From: Diphasiastrum complanatum
Taxonomy: Eukaryota; Streptophyta; Lycopodiopsida; Lycopodiales; Lycopodiaceae
DNA length: 64,000 nucleotides
Reading direction: 5' to 3'
NCBI GenBank assembly: GCA_029204225.1
Contig: CM055097.1
Span: 39,671,106 to 39,735,105 of the forward strand
Positions 36,598 through 47,718 of this stretch are shown piece after piece. The position numbers were made by a program, and so were the translations under genes. Below the pieces are notes generated by a model that was given only the letters and a program-made list of their open reading frames with translations, did not search any database and was not told where the DNA came from. Within the stretch, counting starts at the first letter, position 1, and each line of letters begins with the position of its first letter.

Positions 36598-39500
36598 ATG
36601 GCATCTATAAATGCATATCTTTTGGATACTAATGAAAGGCTCAACAAAACTAACTATTCCATATGGAAAGTTAGAATGGAATCCATCATGATCATGCAAG
36701 ATCTGATGGAAATTGTAAATGGTAAGGAGGGTGAACCTATTCATCCTCAAGAAAAAGCCAAATACATCAAGAGGTGCAATGTCGCACTACATTGCATAAA
36801 AATGAATGTTGCAAATGAACTCTTAAGAGAGGTAGGAGATTGCACTTCAGCTCAAGATGCTTGGGAGACTTTGCAAAAGGTCTATGAATCCAAGAACCAA
36901 ACTAGAATGTTAGCTTTAAAGAATCAAATCTCTAGAAGCTATCAAAAGAAAGGAGAGAGTGCACATACTTTTGTCCTAAGAGTAAAGGAATTGAACAAAG
37001 AGCTAGCCTTTATAGGTGATCCTATCAAGGATGAAGAGCTTGTTCAACTCATATTGAATGCACTAAGCTTTGAATTTAACAATTTGGTTTAGGGATATGC
37101 AATTATGGGTAAGCTACCCATACTTGAAGAACTCCAAGGCACACTCATGGCCGAGTAATCAAGAACGAGCCAAATGCAAGAGAGGATGGATAGGCTTTCC
37201 ATCCAAGGTGGAGATGACCAAGCTCTCTTCACCAAAGGCAAAGGCAAGTCCAAAGACAAAGTATCAACATTCAAGAAGTCTACAAAGCTTGAGGATCAAG
37301 AAGGACCCTCAAAGGTATCTCCATCAACCACCAAAGTCAAGAAGGACAAATCAAAGGTGAAGTGCTACTATTGTAGCAAGATGGGGCATTATGCCTCGGA
37401 ATGCTTCAAGAGGAAGCAAGATCAAAGCCAAGCCAACATGAGAAAAGAGGAGGAGGAGGAGAGTTCACATGAGGACTCTCTCATGATGTCCATATTTTCT
37501 TCAACAAGCTTCAAAGGAGAAGATCCTTGGTGGATTGACTCGGGTGCTAGTTCACACATGACTAGTAAAAGGGAGTTTTTCTCTTCTCTCTTATCTTATG
37601 ATGGACCTATAAAGTCTATCTATACAGCAAATGATGAAGCTTGTAAGATTGAAGGAGTTGGTAGCATTCCCCTTTGCTTAGGATCTTCCAAAAAGATCAA
37701 CATAGAAGATGTTTTGTACATTCCTACAATAACAAAGAATCTACTAAGTGTTGGCCAAATGGTAGACAATGGTTTCAATGTTGACTTTGCTTCAAATGAA
37801 TGTTTCATCAAGAAGAAGGGTAAGATAGTGGCTAAGGGCACTAGACTTGGCAAACTTTATAAGTTGGATGCATTTGTGGATACTAATGTTGTCATGTTGG
37901 CCGAGAAGAGCAAGATATCTACCTTTACTTTATGGCACAAAAGACTTGGACATGTCAACTTGGGTTCCATGGAGGCTATGATCAAGGAGGAGTATGCTTT
38001 AGGCCTACCAAGGTCTATTGAGAAGGAAGACAAGGTTTGTGAAGCTTGTGCCTTATCCAAGGCACATAAGAAGGTGTTTCCTAGCTCCATCACAAAGTCA
38101 TTTCATCCTCTTGAACTCATACACTCGGATGTGCACATTGCTAGCACCAAATCTAATGGAGGTTCATCCATGTTTTTAACCTTCATTGATGACTACTCAA
38201 GAAATTGTTGGGTATTCTTACTTTCCTTCAAGTCTCAAGTATTTGTAAAGTTCAAGTTGTTTGTGGAAAAGCATCATAATCATAGCATCAAGATTCTTAG
38301 AAGTGACAATGGTGGAGAATTCATCTCCAATGAGTTCAAGGCCTTTTGTGAGGAGGAAGGGATCAAGAAAGAGACTTCTTGTCCTTACACTCCTCAACAA
38401 AATGGAGTTGTTGAAAGAAGGAATAGAACATTATGTGAATGTTCTAAGGCTTTAAGATTAGATGCTTGTTTGCCCAAATCCTTTTGGGGTGAGTCTCTTG
38501 TATGTGAAAACTACTTGATGAATAGGGTGTCTTGCAAAGCAATTGAAGGCAAAACTCCTTATGAGATGTTGTATGAAAATAAGCCCAATCTTAATCACTT
38601 GAAAGTTTTTGGGTGTATATGCTATGTGCATGTGCCATTGGAAACAAGAACCAAGGAGGATCCATCTTCCACAAGAGGGATCATGCTTGGATATGCAAGC
38701 TCAAGCAAGGGCTACAAAGTCTATCTCCCATCCTTGAACAAATTTGTTGTTTCAAGGGATGTCATCTTTGATGAACATCATATGCATATGCTTGAAGAAG
38801 GCTCAAGTGATCCAACAATCAAGAAGAAGATGGCCGAGGAGCAAGATCTTGGTTTTGAGGAGGAGCTCATGGAGGAGCAAGCACCAAACCCACCTATGAC
38901 ACCAAGGAGATCTTCAAGGGCAAAAGTGGAGCCATCAAGGCTCACATATCAAGGCAAAGGACAACAAGTTGAGGGTATCTCATCCACTTCTTATGCTTTA
39001 TCTAGTTTTGAAGAACCATCTAATGTTGAAGATGCATTGAACTCCAAAGAATGGTATAAAGCTATGTTGGATGAGTATGATGCCTTGATTGAGAATGAAA
39101 CTTGGTTGCTTGTTGAGAGACCTCAAAGGAATGTAATAGGATGCAAGTGGGTCTTCAAGCTTAAGTTGAATGCAAATGGGAGTGTTAACAAACATAAAGC
39201 GAGATTAGTTGCAAAAGGTTATGCTCAAGAGAGAGGGATAGACTATGAGGAAACTTTTGCACCCGTGGCCAAGATGGTCACAATAAGGCTAATCATTGCA
39301 CTTGCATCACATTTTGGATGGATTCTATGTCAAATAGATGTCTCTAATGCTTTCTTGAATGGTTTTTTGGAAGAGGATATCTATATGGAGCAGCCACAAG
39401 GGTTCATCAAGCATGGAATGGAGAACAAAGTATGCCATCTCCAAAGAAGCATCTATGGCTTGAAGCAAGCCTCGAGATCTTGGAATTCAAGACTACATTG

Positions 39501-39928
39501 CTATCTTATTTCACTTTCTTTTGTTCAAAGTGAATATGATCCCACTCTTTACATTAAATTTGATGATGTTGGTATTGTACTTTTACTCATTTATGTAGAT
39601 GACATCATCATTAGTGGAAATAGTGTTGATGGTATTGAAAAAATCAAGATAGATCTATCCTTAGAGTTCAAGATGGTAGATCTAGGGTGTCTTCACTTCA
39701 TCTTAGGCATAGAAGTACTTAGAGGGTCTGATTTTATCTTTATAAGTCAAGTAAACTATGCTCAAAGTCTTTTGAAGAAGTTTAAGATGGAAGTATGCAA
39801 AAGTGTTGACACACCAATGGAGCAAGATGTAAAAGTGCCAAATGAAGATGATGAAAGATCCTTCATGGACATCACTTTGTTTAGGCAACTTATAGGTTCC
39901 TTAATGTGGAATACTATAATTGCATGTG
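36598..39928 (+). pseudogene. Copia-3 gag-pol, cut before RNase H
   Basis: Gag starts MASINAYLLDTNERLN. Two in-frame stops (TAG 37,090-37,092; TAA about 37,159) interrupt it; the frame is otherwise open to the breakpoint. Downstream come a zinc knuckle (CYYCSKMGHYASEC), protease (WWIDSGASSHM) and the integrase zinc finger (LWHKRLGH...CEAC). The integrase catalytic D, D and E lie in HSDVH, RSDNGGEF and NGVVERRN. The RT has IYVDDIIISG. The intact domains allow full RNA-to-cDNA conversion in an intact relative. At 39,928 the sequence leaves the RNase H linker (IGSLMWNT) and runs into a reversed LTR of copia-2, so RNase H and the 3' LTR are absent here; they lie at 28,460-29,761 on the minus strand. 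The LTRs suggest a young element. Confidence 0.95.
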
Positions 39929-40140
39929 AACTGGCACGAGTTTCTACTAGCATAATTTTGCTAATTCTATGTCTACAATCTATATGCAAGTTGTACTCAT
40001 CATTCTAGATATGACATATCCATGTAGCTCGAGTTCTATCTAGGCCAAACTTGGCATTTGCATTTATGAACAACATACTTGCATGGTACAAAGTTTATAG
40101 CAAGCCTAAAGCCAAGATGGATTATTTTTCCATTTCAACA
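39929..40140 (-). repeat. Copia-2 5' LTR, left portion, displaced by inversion
   Basis: Reverse complement starts TGTTGAAATGG (at 40,140) and matches 34,162-34,341 and, more distantly, 63,783-64,000. The left edge is the inversion breakpoint (GCATGTG, 39,922-39,928). The right flank CCAGG (40,141-40,145) would be the copia-2 target site. Confidence 0.85.
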
Positions 40141-41045
40141 CCAGGACCGTCTTCATCAAGGACCACACAATTGTTTAGAAGACCAATTAGCATCGAGGAC
40201 CAAATCCAGAGCTTTTTAGCGCAACATCCTCATGAGTCCTCGTGTGGTGGTTGGGTCCTCAAGTTTAAGACCTCTGAAATAGAGGCCGACAAATAATTGG
40301 ATAAAATACCTAGATTGGGAGAGCAACCAGCTTGGAGAGTTATAGTTTTTGAGAAAACTCCAGAATCCATCAAGAGTTATGTGGCCAGCCCTCACCAATT
40401 GTGTGTAGATCCATATTACATACCCATGCTGCGTAGGAATAAGTGGAAGGATTTGCGATTGGCCATGGACAAAATTACGATCCATACGTTGAACTGGCCA
40501 ATCATCCACCAACCTTATAGTTGGGAAATTTCAGTGGATTTCCACTGAGCACTACAAGCGTACCAGCGGGAGTACATACACTCTTCCGATCCGATAGTGA
40601 GGCAATTGACGCTCTTTGCAAAAGATTTGACTCTCTTGGCATCTGTGGCAACGCGATGGGATGATTGCCTTCCTCGTTTGGATTCGATCTGAATAAGCCA
40701 ATGGCGTTAGAGAGCATTAAGGATCAGCTGTCGGTTGCTAGATTGTATTTCTGTGCCGCAATGATGGGAGGCTCCTGGGAATCTTGATTCACATCCTGGA
40801 CAACTTCAAAGTGGATTGCCAGAGCCCACCATTGTTTTTTGGCCACACAATTTAGATTTCAACACTGCTTGACTCAAATTCATGGAGAAGGTGCAGTATC
40901 ATTTAATGAAGATTCGACGTGATGCCAATAAGAGTCCATAGTAACTACATGTCGCAGGTGTCGTGGGACCGCCACTAGTTTTGGTGGGGGATACTATTGG
41001 AGGGTTTGTGGATCCCAGGACAACCCTAACCATAGTTAATAAGTG
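40141..41045 (+). pseudogene. Accessory coding tract, part 3
   Basis: Frames read PGPSSSRTTQLFRRPISIED, then LGEQPAWRVIVFEKTPESIK, HQLCVDPYYIPMLRRNKWKD, LRLAMDKITIHTLNWPIIHQ and, after stops and shifts, SIKDQLSVARLYFCAAMMGG and VGPPLVLVGDTIGGFVDP before a stop near 41,045. This is globular, Trp/Tyr-containing sequence of unknown family. It starts directly at the copia-2 insertion edge and in the reconstructed order follows the coiled-coil part, so it is probably the C-terminal region of the same accessory protein. At least four stops make it non-functional as read. Confidence 0.45.
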
Positions 41046-41103
41046 AGAGGGATTTCCACCCTACGTGTGTAAGTCCAACCCGATGATCACATAGTTTGAT
41101 TAA

Positions 41104-42341
41104 TTAGAAAGTCAATAAAAGGACTTTAGGCCTTTTTGCGGGACTTTTAATTTCACCGGGCCTAAATGTCAAGTTAGTGAAAAAAGTTGGATTTCCGTCC
41201 AATTTTGGATGGTTCCCACTCTCATCATTGTCCGAAGCCGAATCTTGTCCTTCGTCTTCGCCTTCGTCCCTTTCATTTTTATTCCCTTCTTCTCCTTGGT
41301 TTCCTCCCGTACTTTCTTCCACAAAGGAAGCAGATGCCCTCTACATACACATTCACAAAACAAATTAATAATTATTAGCCAAACACATGTCATAAAATTG
41401 AAATGAAATAAAAATTGTGTATCAAAAATAAGAGAAATACAAATTATGTAACAAAAATTTACCCTTGGATGTACGCCTTGTGCCGCAAGATGATCAACCA
41501 AGGCACTATAGCCATGGCGATATCCAATATCGTACTCAGCATTTGTATACTTACGCCCATAATTTTCAACCTACATCAACACAAATCGATGATTAGAAAA
41601 AAAACAAAAAAAATATTGATAAACAATAAAGATATGAAATGCAATTAGCTAAAAGAGAATTGCTTACAAATTGGGCATGCATATTGGCCTTGCCTCCCGA
41701 TCCAAGGTGAGATTGGCCTGAAAGATTAAGCCTTGATTTTGTTGTCTCTCTTTGTTGCTTAAAGCGCTCAAGATTAGGATGCTTGGATTCATAACAACTT
41801 TTTCCCAATCTTTTTTAGATGCCCATCCCAGCCTCTTCTTGCCTTTACTACATAATCGTCTTAATGATTGACGCTTATGACGAATATGCGTACACATACT
41901 CGTCTTCGCCCATTTGTCATTTAATCGATTTGGTTGTGAAAACTCAAGATACAATATATCAAGTATCTTGTCTTTGTCCCCTTGGTCTTGTTGCTCCCAA
42001 GGGTTAAACAAATCGTGACCAAAGTATATAAGAGTAACGTCATGCAATCTATTGATGACAACCTTACCCCTAATGTCCATGATGATGGAACCATCCTCAT
42101 CAAGGTCATAGAAAATATTCATGGATTCTTCCGACGGCATGTCCGTCGAAACAAATCCACGATCTTGTTGATTAGATTCTCCTTCGGAAAGACAAAGGGC
42201 TTTCATCCTTTGCCTTTCCTCGGGAGATAGCATAGTATAAAAATCTCGCACTCGATCGGAATCCGATCCCGAGGCTTGTCCTCTTTCACCGGAAGAGGAT
42301 CTTGGCCTCCTCCTTGATGTTCCGCTACCACTAGTAGACAT
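41104..42341 (-). CDS. Ptta/En/Spm (Transposase_24-like) gene, three exons, one frameshift
   Basis: Exon 1 (42,341-41,668) starts MSTSGSGTSRRRPRSSSGER. It contains the conserved region FGHDLFNPWEQQDQGDKDKI...CTHIRHKRQSLRRL and ends in KQQRETTKSRLNLSGQSHLG...MHAQF before a GTAAGC donor. Exon 2 (41,570-41,463) reads VENYGRKYTNAEYDIGYRHG and on to QGVHP. Exon 3 (41,340-41,104) is acidic and ends in RPKVLLLTF. The layout resembles plant Ptta/En/Spm-type proteins, domesticated or carried by CACTA elements; DNA-binding function is inferred. A 1-base shift near 41,790 in exon 1 (EKVV to YESKHPNL) breaks the frame, unless unnoticed splicing removes it. A second copy with the same end exons lies at 53,702-54,780. 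No CACTA ends were found. Confidence 0.6.
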
Positions 42342-42406
42342 GACTATTGAGAGAAAGATATGAAGTTGTGAAAATAACTTGGAAAGATATCAAATGTGAA
42401 AAATGA

Positions 42407-42513
<107 letters not shown>

Positions 42514-42565
42514 AAAGAAAAGCAAACTTTTAAATGTGTGAAAAATGAAAAGGTGTGAAAGAGTC

Positions 42566-42941
42566 ATTAGAGGAGTTCTAAATCCAAAAAAGACCCTTTG
42601 TAAAGATTCTTTTTATATTTTTTCTCAAATTTTTCTTACACATGGACCAATCAAAACACTCAAATTTGAAATCTACGTAGCGTAACTTTTTGAGTCCACA
42701 TTTTGATTCCATACTAAAAATGGCATAACTTTTTAGTAGTAAGTCCAAATTTAGCAGAGTTTCATGCATCGAAAAGTGCTCGACAAGAGCTTTCCAATGA
42801 TATGTTACATGACATACTTTTGAGCTATCAATAAAAAGTTATGGCAAGTCAAAAATATCAGTGTAATAATATTTTAATAATAAAAAAGGCATCTTGCACG
42901 AATTCTTAAAGGGTCTTTTTAGAAATCAAAACTCCTCTAAT
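42566..42941. mobile_element. Fold-back element, short copy
   Basis: Inverted ends ATTAGAGGAGTT..., with AAAAAGACCCTTT inside each arm, enclose 376 bp of non-coding DNA. The stretch 42,605-42,690 is the reverse complement of 57,330-57,420 in the larger copy (56,690-57,441), sharing AAATCTACGTAGCGTAAC-type sequence. GGTGTGAAA occurs at 42,552-42,560 and 42,942-42,950 and might be a 9-bp target duplication, but it is 5 bp off the left end. Confidence 0.7.
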
Positions 42942-42983
42942 GGTGTGAAAGAAAAAGAGAGATTGGAAATTGGAGAGTGAAAG

Positions 42984-43068
<85 letters not shown>
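42984..43068. repeat. Compound (GT)n(GA)n microsatellite, second copy
   Basis: Same GT-then-GA order as 42,409-42,509 with similar flanks (GTGTGAAAG, GTGAAAGA). The two are probably a duplication now separated by the fold-back element. Confidence 0.95.
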
Positions 43069-43071
<3 letters not shown>

Positions 43072-43139
43072 GAGTGGAGAGATTGAGAAAAGAGTGGAGA
43101 AGAGTGAAAAGAAATGAAAGATTGATGAGAGATTGAAAG

Positions 43140-43315
43140 CTTGAGGGTGAGAGCTTGAGAGTGAGAGCTTGAGTTTGAGAGCTTGAGAGCCTCAAGAAAT
43201 CCACAAGAAAGCGTGGAGAAATATTGAATGAGGGCCTTTATATTCATTTTTCAGATTTCAAGTGTCACGTGGCTTTGCCACACATTTTTTTGCCATGCGT
43301 GGCAGTGCCACGCAA
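43140..43315. repeat. GAGCTTGAGA short repeats and GCCACGC motifs
   Basis: Several approximately 10-14-bp GAGCTTGAG units (43,135-43,195) are followed by GTCACGTGGC, TTGCCACAC and GCCATGCGTGGCAGTGCCAC (43,261-43,315), the same inverted motif as at 22.2-22.7 kb. No gene is seen. Confidence 0.6.
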
Positions 43316-43794
43316 TTTTTTTTTCATGGAAATCCGTGATTACGGCTTGGAATGTGTTATATGGCGAGTGGTTTGTCAAAATGACAATTTATGGAACTAA
43401 AAAAGTGATTTGACTCTAATTTTATAAATATTTTTTGAGGACAAAAGCATGTGGGTGATATGACATATTTTTAAACATGAATTTTTAAGGACAAAAGCAT
43501 ATGATTGATATGACATATTTTGGGTACAAGAGGACCATTTTTTTTTTTTTTGGAAGATTTTGATGATTTTTTGAAAAGGACAAATGAGTATTAATTGTAT
43601 TTTAATTTGATATAAGACAAGTAGATGATTTGATATGGTTGGTACAAAATGACCATGTGTTTAAGAGAATTTTGTGATTTAAAAAAAAAAATGTAAATAT
43701 GTGGTTTGATGGTGCATATAAGTTGTGGACATTATTTAGTTTATAAATTAATAATTAATTTGTTATATATGTGTCTCTTAGAAACCCTTTGTGA

Positions 43795-44081
43795 CCCTTA
43801 TCTCAATATACTAGATTTGGGATTGGTTGAGTCTGATCACTTGATGAGCCGTGTCGAGTGATAAGCAACAAAACCACGGATAAACATAAACTTTAAGTCA
43901 TCACGTTAATAGAGGTTTGACAAGGGGTTGAACTTGAGTTGTCTTAATATATTACTTGTTGAGTCTAGACACTTGATAGAGCCATGTCAAGTAATAAGCA
44001 ACAAAATCATATGTTAGGTAGCAAATTTTGACTTTCTCGAGTGATAGAGACACCATAATGGGGCTATTTACATTAATAGAC
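43795..44081 (+). repeat. Direct repeat of about 285 bp, copy 1
   Basis: Roughly 95 percent identical by eye to 45,129-45,417. Internally it holds two diverged units of about 130 bp (GTTGAGTCT...CACTTGAT...GAGCC...AAGCAACAAAA). Confidence 0.85.
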
Positions 44082-45128
44082 ATATTTATATATGTGTCCC
44101 TTAGAAACCCTTTCAGACCCTTTTGGGTCAGAACTTACTGGGTCGGAACGTTTTTTAAAAATAAAAAACATGTGTTAAGCTGGGCGCAATCTTCCTTCTT
44201 CTTTTTTGTAATACACTAAGGGACGCTAGATATTCTACTACTTCCATGAAGTATGGTACCAATGAGCTAATAGATTTTGAGGAACATGGTTGTGTGTTGT
44301 GCGGTTAAAGCTAGTTGAAGGAAGATTAAGGATAGAATAGATCTGAAATCTTTGTGGGTGGAATCCGAGGAGAGATTGGAGGTGGGTTTTTTTCATGAAG
44401 GGATTGTTGATGGATGGAGATGAGAGCAATTGACAAGAGCGCAGGGAAATGTGGTGGGATGTTTTCGCATTTTGTGTTGAGTGGATGGAAAGGAAATAAC
44501 TCAGTGGACGTTGTTAGATGATTGCTAGCGTTGAGGAATGGATCAAACATCTTTTTTTGTGAAATCCTTGGCTGTGGTCTTGTGCAGAGGTGCTACCAGC
44601 AATGCTAACAATATCGCCATGACTAATTGATTGTATCACAGTTGAATTTGATTTCAGAAGATCATTGAGAGCGTAAATGGGTTTTTCTTGAGATGGTGAT
44701 AGGGGACAAGAAAAAATTGAGCATTTGCAATGTCCATTGGTTGAAGTGCTCATGCTCCTATATTAGATCTTTGCTGCCGTAATCTCTTCTTAAAATAAAA
44801 CTATTGCTCTCTTGTCCTTCCAACCAGCAAACTAATCATCCTCCCCATAGACTAGATTCAATCTATCAGGGGCCAAAATTGATTGTTCTAAATCATAGAT
44901 TGACCAAGTTCAGTCACTCGATCCTCTATGTCAAGTGATAAGGACCAAGATCTTCTATTGGACATTAGATTTGAGCTATCTAAAGTGATGGGAATCGACT
45001 TTAATCTATTTCATGAGCACACAATTTCTCAAATTTGGTCACTTTATGAGAAACCTTTAGTGATATGCACCAAAAGTGAGCTATTCCAAAATATACACAT
45101 CAAATTTTAGTTATCTCATGTGATATGA

Positions 45129-45417
45129 GCTATCTTAGTATATTAGACTTGGGATTGGTTGAGTTTGATCACTTGATGAGCCGTGTCGAGTGATAAGCAA
45201 CAAAACCACGCATAGACATAAAATTTAAGTCATCACGTGTAATAGGGGTTTGACAAGGGGTTGAACTTGAGTTGTCTTAATATATTACTTGTTGAGTCTA
45301 GTCACTTGATAGAGCCATGTCAAGTAATAAGCAACAAAATCATATGTTAGGTAGCAAATTTTGACTTTCTCGAGTGATAGAGACACCAAAATGGGGCTAT
45401 TTACATTGATAGACACC
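45129..45417 (+). repeat. Direct repeat of about 285 bp, copy 2
   Basis: Partner of 43,795-44,081. More diverged units of the same kind fill 44,890-45,128, so this looks like an old satellite block with one recent duplication. Confidence 0.85.
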
Positions 45418-45762
45418 AAGATTGAGCTATATGATGTGATGTTGGTCAATTATGATCACTCAAAGAACAATGATGAGTAATTAGGACCAAAATTGAGTTG
45501 TCTCATGCATACCAACTTCTTTGCGTCCACCATAATATTATCAGACAACATAGATGACAAGATTGTAAGACAACATATATGACAAGATTGGTTTCCTGCT
45601 CATTGAACTTTTGTAGTAACACTGTATCTCTTAACGAAAAAAGAATCCACAACACAGTTGTCACCATAAGGGCCGGAGAACGCAAGAACCATTTCACTTT
45701 TTGATTGAAAGAAAAAAAAATATATATGGCCACTAAGCTATAAAGCAAATGGCAAATGGCTA

Positions 45763-46742
45763 AAAGAGCCCATCTGCCGGCAGATGGGGTCTATGAGCCA
45801 TTTGGAGATGGGGTCTATAGTAAGCAAAGCTCAACTAAAGGATTCAACCTCACCCCTGTTGTAATTAACACCATGAAAAAAGTTGATAGTTGACATCGAT
45901 GGCGAAATGGCTAAAAGACCCCATCTGCCGGTAGATGGGGTCTATGAAGCATTTGGAGATGGGGTATAGTAAGCAAAGCTCAGTTAGAGGGATTCAACAA
46001 TATCCCTATTGTAAGTAACATCATGAAAAAAGATGATAGTTGACGTCGATGGCGAAAGGGCTAAAAGACCCCATCTGCCGGCAGATGGGGTTTATTAGAT
46101 ATTTTAGAGATTGCTATACATCATAAGAAAAAGAAAATCTAGCACAAACAAGCGTTATCACCTGCCAGACCATATTGGCTACCAGACCCCATCTACCGGC
46201 AGATGGGGTCTAATAGTTGTTACAAAGAGTGGATAGGTGAACCAAAGAAATGGCTAATTGATGGCTCTTGTGGCTAATTGATGGCTCTTGTGTGTTGTGT
46301 GGTTCTTACACATGTATTGAATGTGAGTAACCTGAATGCATAAAGAAAGGCTTATAGAGAAAGTGATCAATGGAGATGGCCTAAAGACCCCATCTGCCAG
46401 AGTGTGAGGGTATATAGGATCAATTTCTCAGACTCAGATCAGCAGAGCATAAGTAGTTGAGAGTGCATATTGTGATGTATATGTGAATTCATGCATTGAG
46501 AGTGGCCAAAAATAAAGAGTCATATTCGTTTATAATCTGTAGCTCAACATGGCTAGCTAGGATGTTCGATTGCCGATATTAGTTTCTCATTCAGCTTGGA
46601 TCCCTTTCTACTTTGGGAATATAACATCTGTCTTTTATACTTCAGTAATGTATTTCTCATATCCTTTTTACAAATAGAATGGCAAGCAGTCGACGTCATT
46701 GGCAAATGGCTAAAAGACTCCATCTGCCGGCAGATGGGATCG
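45763..46742. repeat. Array of near-perfect 26-bp palindromes
   Basis: The palindrome GACCCCATCTGCC/GGCAGATGGGGTC occurs with centres near 45,778, 45,929, 46,079, 46,197 and 46,728, plus a left half-copy ending at about 46,398. The first three are spaced 151 and 150 bp apart inside repeat units that share AAGCAAAGCTCA and GATAGTTGAC. The later copies are irregular but share AATCTAGCACAAA. Each copy differs by at most a few bases from the palindrome while the DNA between has diverged more. No coding sequence is present. The array lies 1 kb upstream of a MULE-like transposase. Confidence 0.9.
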
Positions 46743-46849
46743 AAGAGCTATTTCAGAGGCTGAATGCACTTCACAGTTGTAAAAAATCTAGCACAAAAAG
46801 CTTACTTACCTCTACATTTAGTAGCCTTATCATGAGCCATCCCACTGCG

Positions 46850-47118
46850 TTGAAGCGCACTCCTAATGTCTTGCACTCTTCTCACCCTCTCCTATTGTCT
46901 TGCAGTCTTCTTGTGCTCTTAAGTCTCCTCTGCAAAGTCTGCAACCAGTCTCCATGCAAAAATTGTCTCCTCTACAACTAGTCTCCTTTGCACAAATAGT
47001 CTCCTCTACAACAGTCGCAATCAGTCTCCTTGTGCTCTTCTGCAACCAGTCTACTTGCACTCTTCTGCAACCAGTCTCAATGCACTCTTCTACCAGTATC
47101 TTTGTGCTCTTTTGCAAC
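46850..47118. repeat. Degenerate CTCTTCTGCAACCAGTCTC tandem repeat
   Basis: About nine diverged units of 25-35 bp related to GTCTCCTTGTGCTCTTCTGC followed by AACCA. Open frames on both strands across it (rich in Cys, Leu, Ser or Gln) are repeat artefacts. Confidence 0.75.
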
Positions 47119-47718
47119 CAACATACATTAGAAATTGGCTTGTCATTGTATACTACCTCTTTAGTAGCCTGCCATATGAGTTAGTCTACCACAAGAAACC
47201 TACCATATAAATAGTCTAACTAATCAACTCACCATGTAAAACCTAGTCTACCATAATTGACAATGGAAGAAAATCTACCTACTATATTTTGACCATAGGA
47301 AAAACTTAGTCCACCCTAATAAACCTACAATATAAATAGACCACCTAACAAACCAAGCATGAAAGCTTAGCTTGCCATAATATTATACGACCCTATACCA
47401 AATACACTCTATAATGGCTCTATCACAATACTCATGGATTGCATTTACTGATTACATGTTACATAAATGTATTATAGAAATCCTATAATCATGATTGAGT
47501 CTATCTGACATTGCCAATTTAATATATACCATATGGCTCTATGTCCTTTCTACTACATCTTGTTGATAGTCGTTACTAATTTGCATAGACCTAAGTGAAC
47601 CATACTTAGACAACCAGCTTGTATAGGAATTTAAATGTGTAATCACTCTAGAAAAAACACTTTGTTATTTGCATTGTTGCATATTTTGTTTTAGGATATC
47701 AAAACATCACTACTTTTT
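47119..47718. other. AT-rich stretch, no gene seen
   Basis: Contains short diverged repeats of the type CTACCATATAAATAGTCTA (47,190-47,345) and nothing else recognisable. It may hold the promoter of the MULE-like gene. Confidence 0.45.

Larger units (their letters stand above)
43400..45764. other. Unassigned region with an approximately 130-bp degenerate repeat
   Basis: No recognisable gene. A minus-strand open frame at 44,514-44,753 (MSTSTNGHCKCSIFSC) has no family I know. Much of 43,795-45,417 consists of diverged units containing GAGTCTRRTCACTTGATRGAGC and GATAAGCAACAAAA. Confidence 0.45.

Noticed and set aside
40547-40575. CACTACAAG motif as a possible CACTA transposon end
   Set aside because: No matching inverted end or 3-bp TSD was found, and it falls within accessory coding sequence.
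44514-44753. Minus-strand 79-codon frame as a host exon
   Set aside because: Sequence looks protein-like in part, but no domain, splice pairing or neighbour supports it.
45763-46742. CRISPR-like reading of the palindrome array
   Set aside because: Spacers are homologous to each other and of about 120 bp, the genome is a plant, and no cas-like gene is present.
46679-47184. Cys/Leu/Ser-rich frames as a possible small secreted protein
   Set aside because: They follow the degenerate CTCTTCTGCAACC repeat and are open on both strands.
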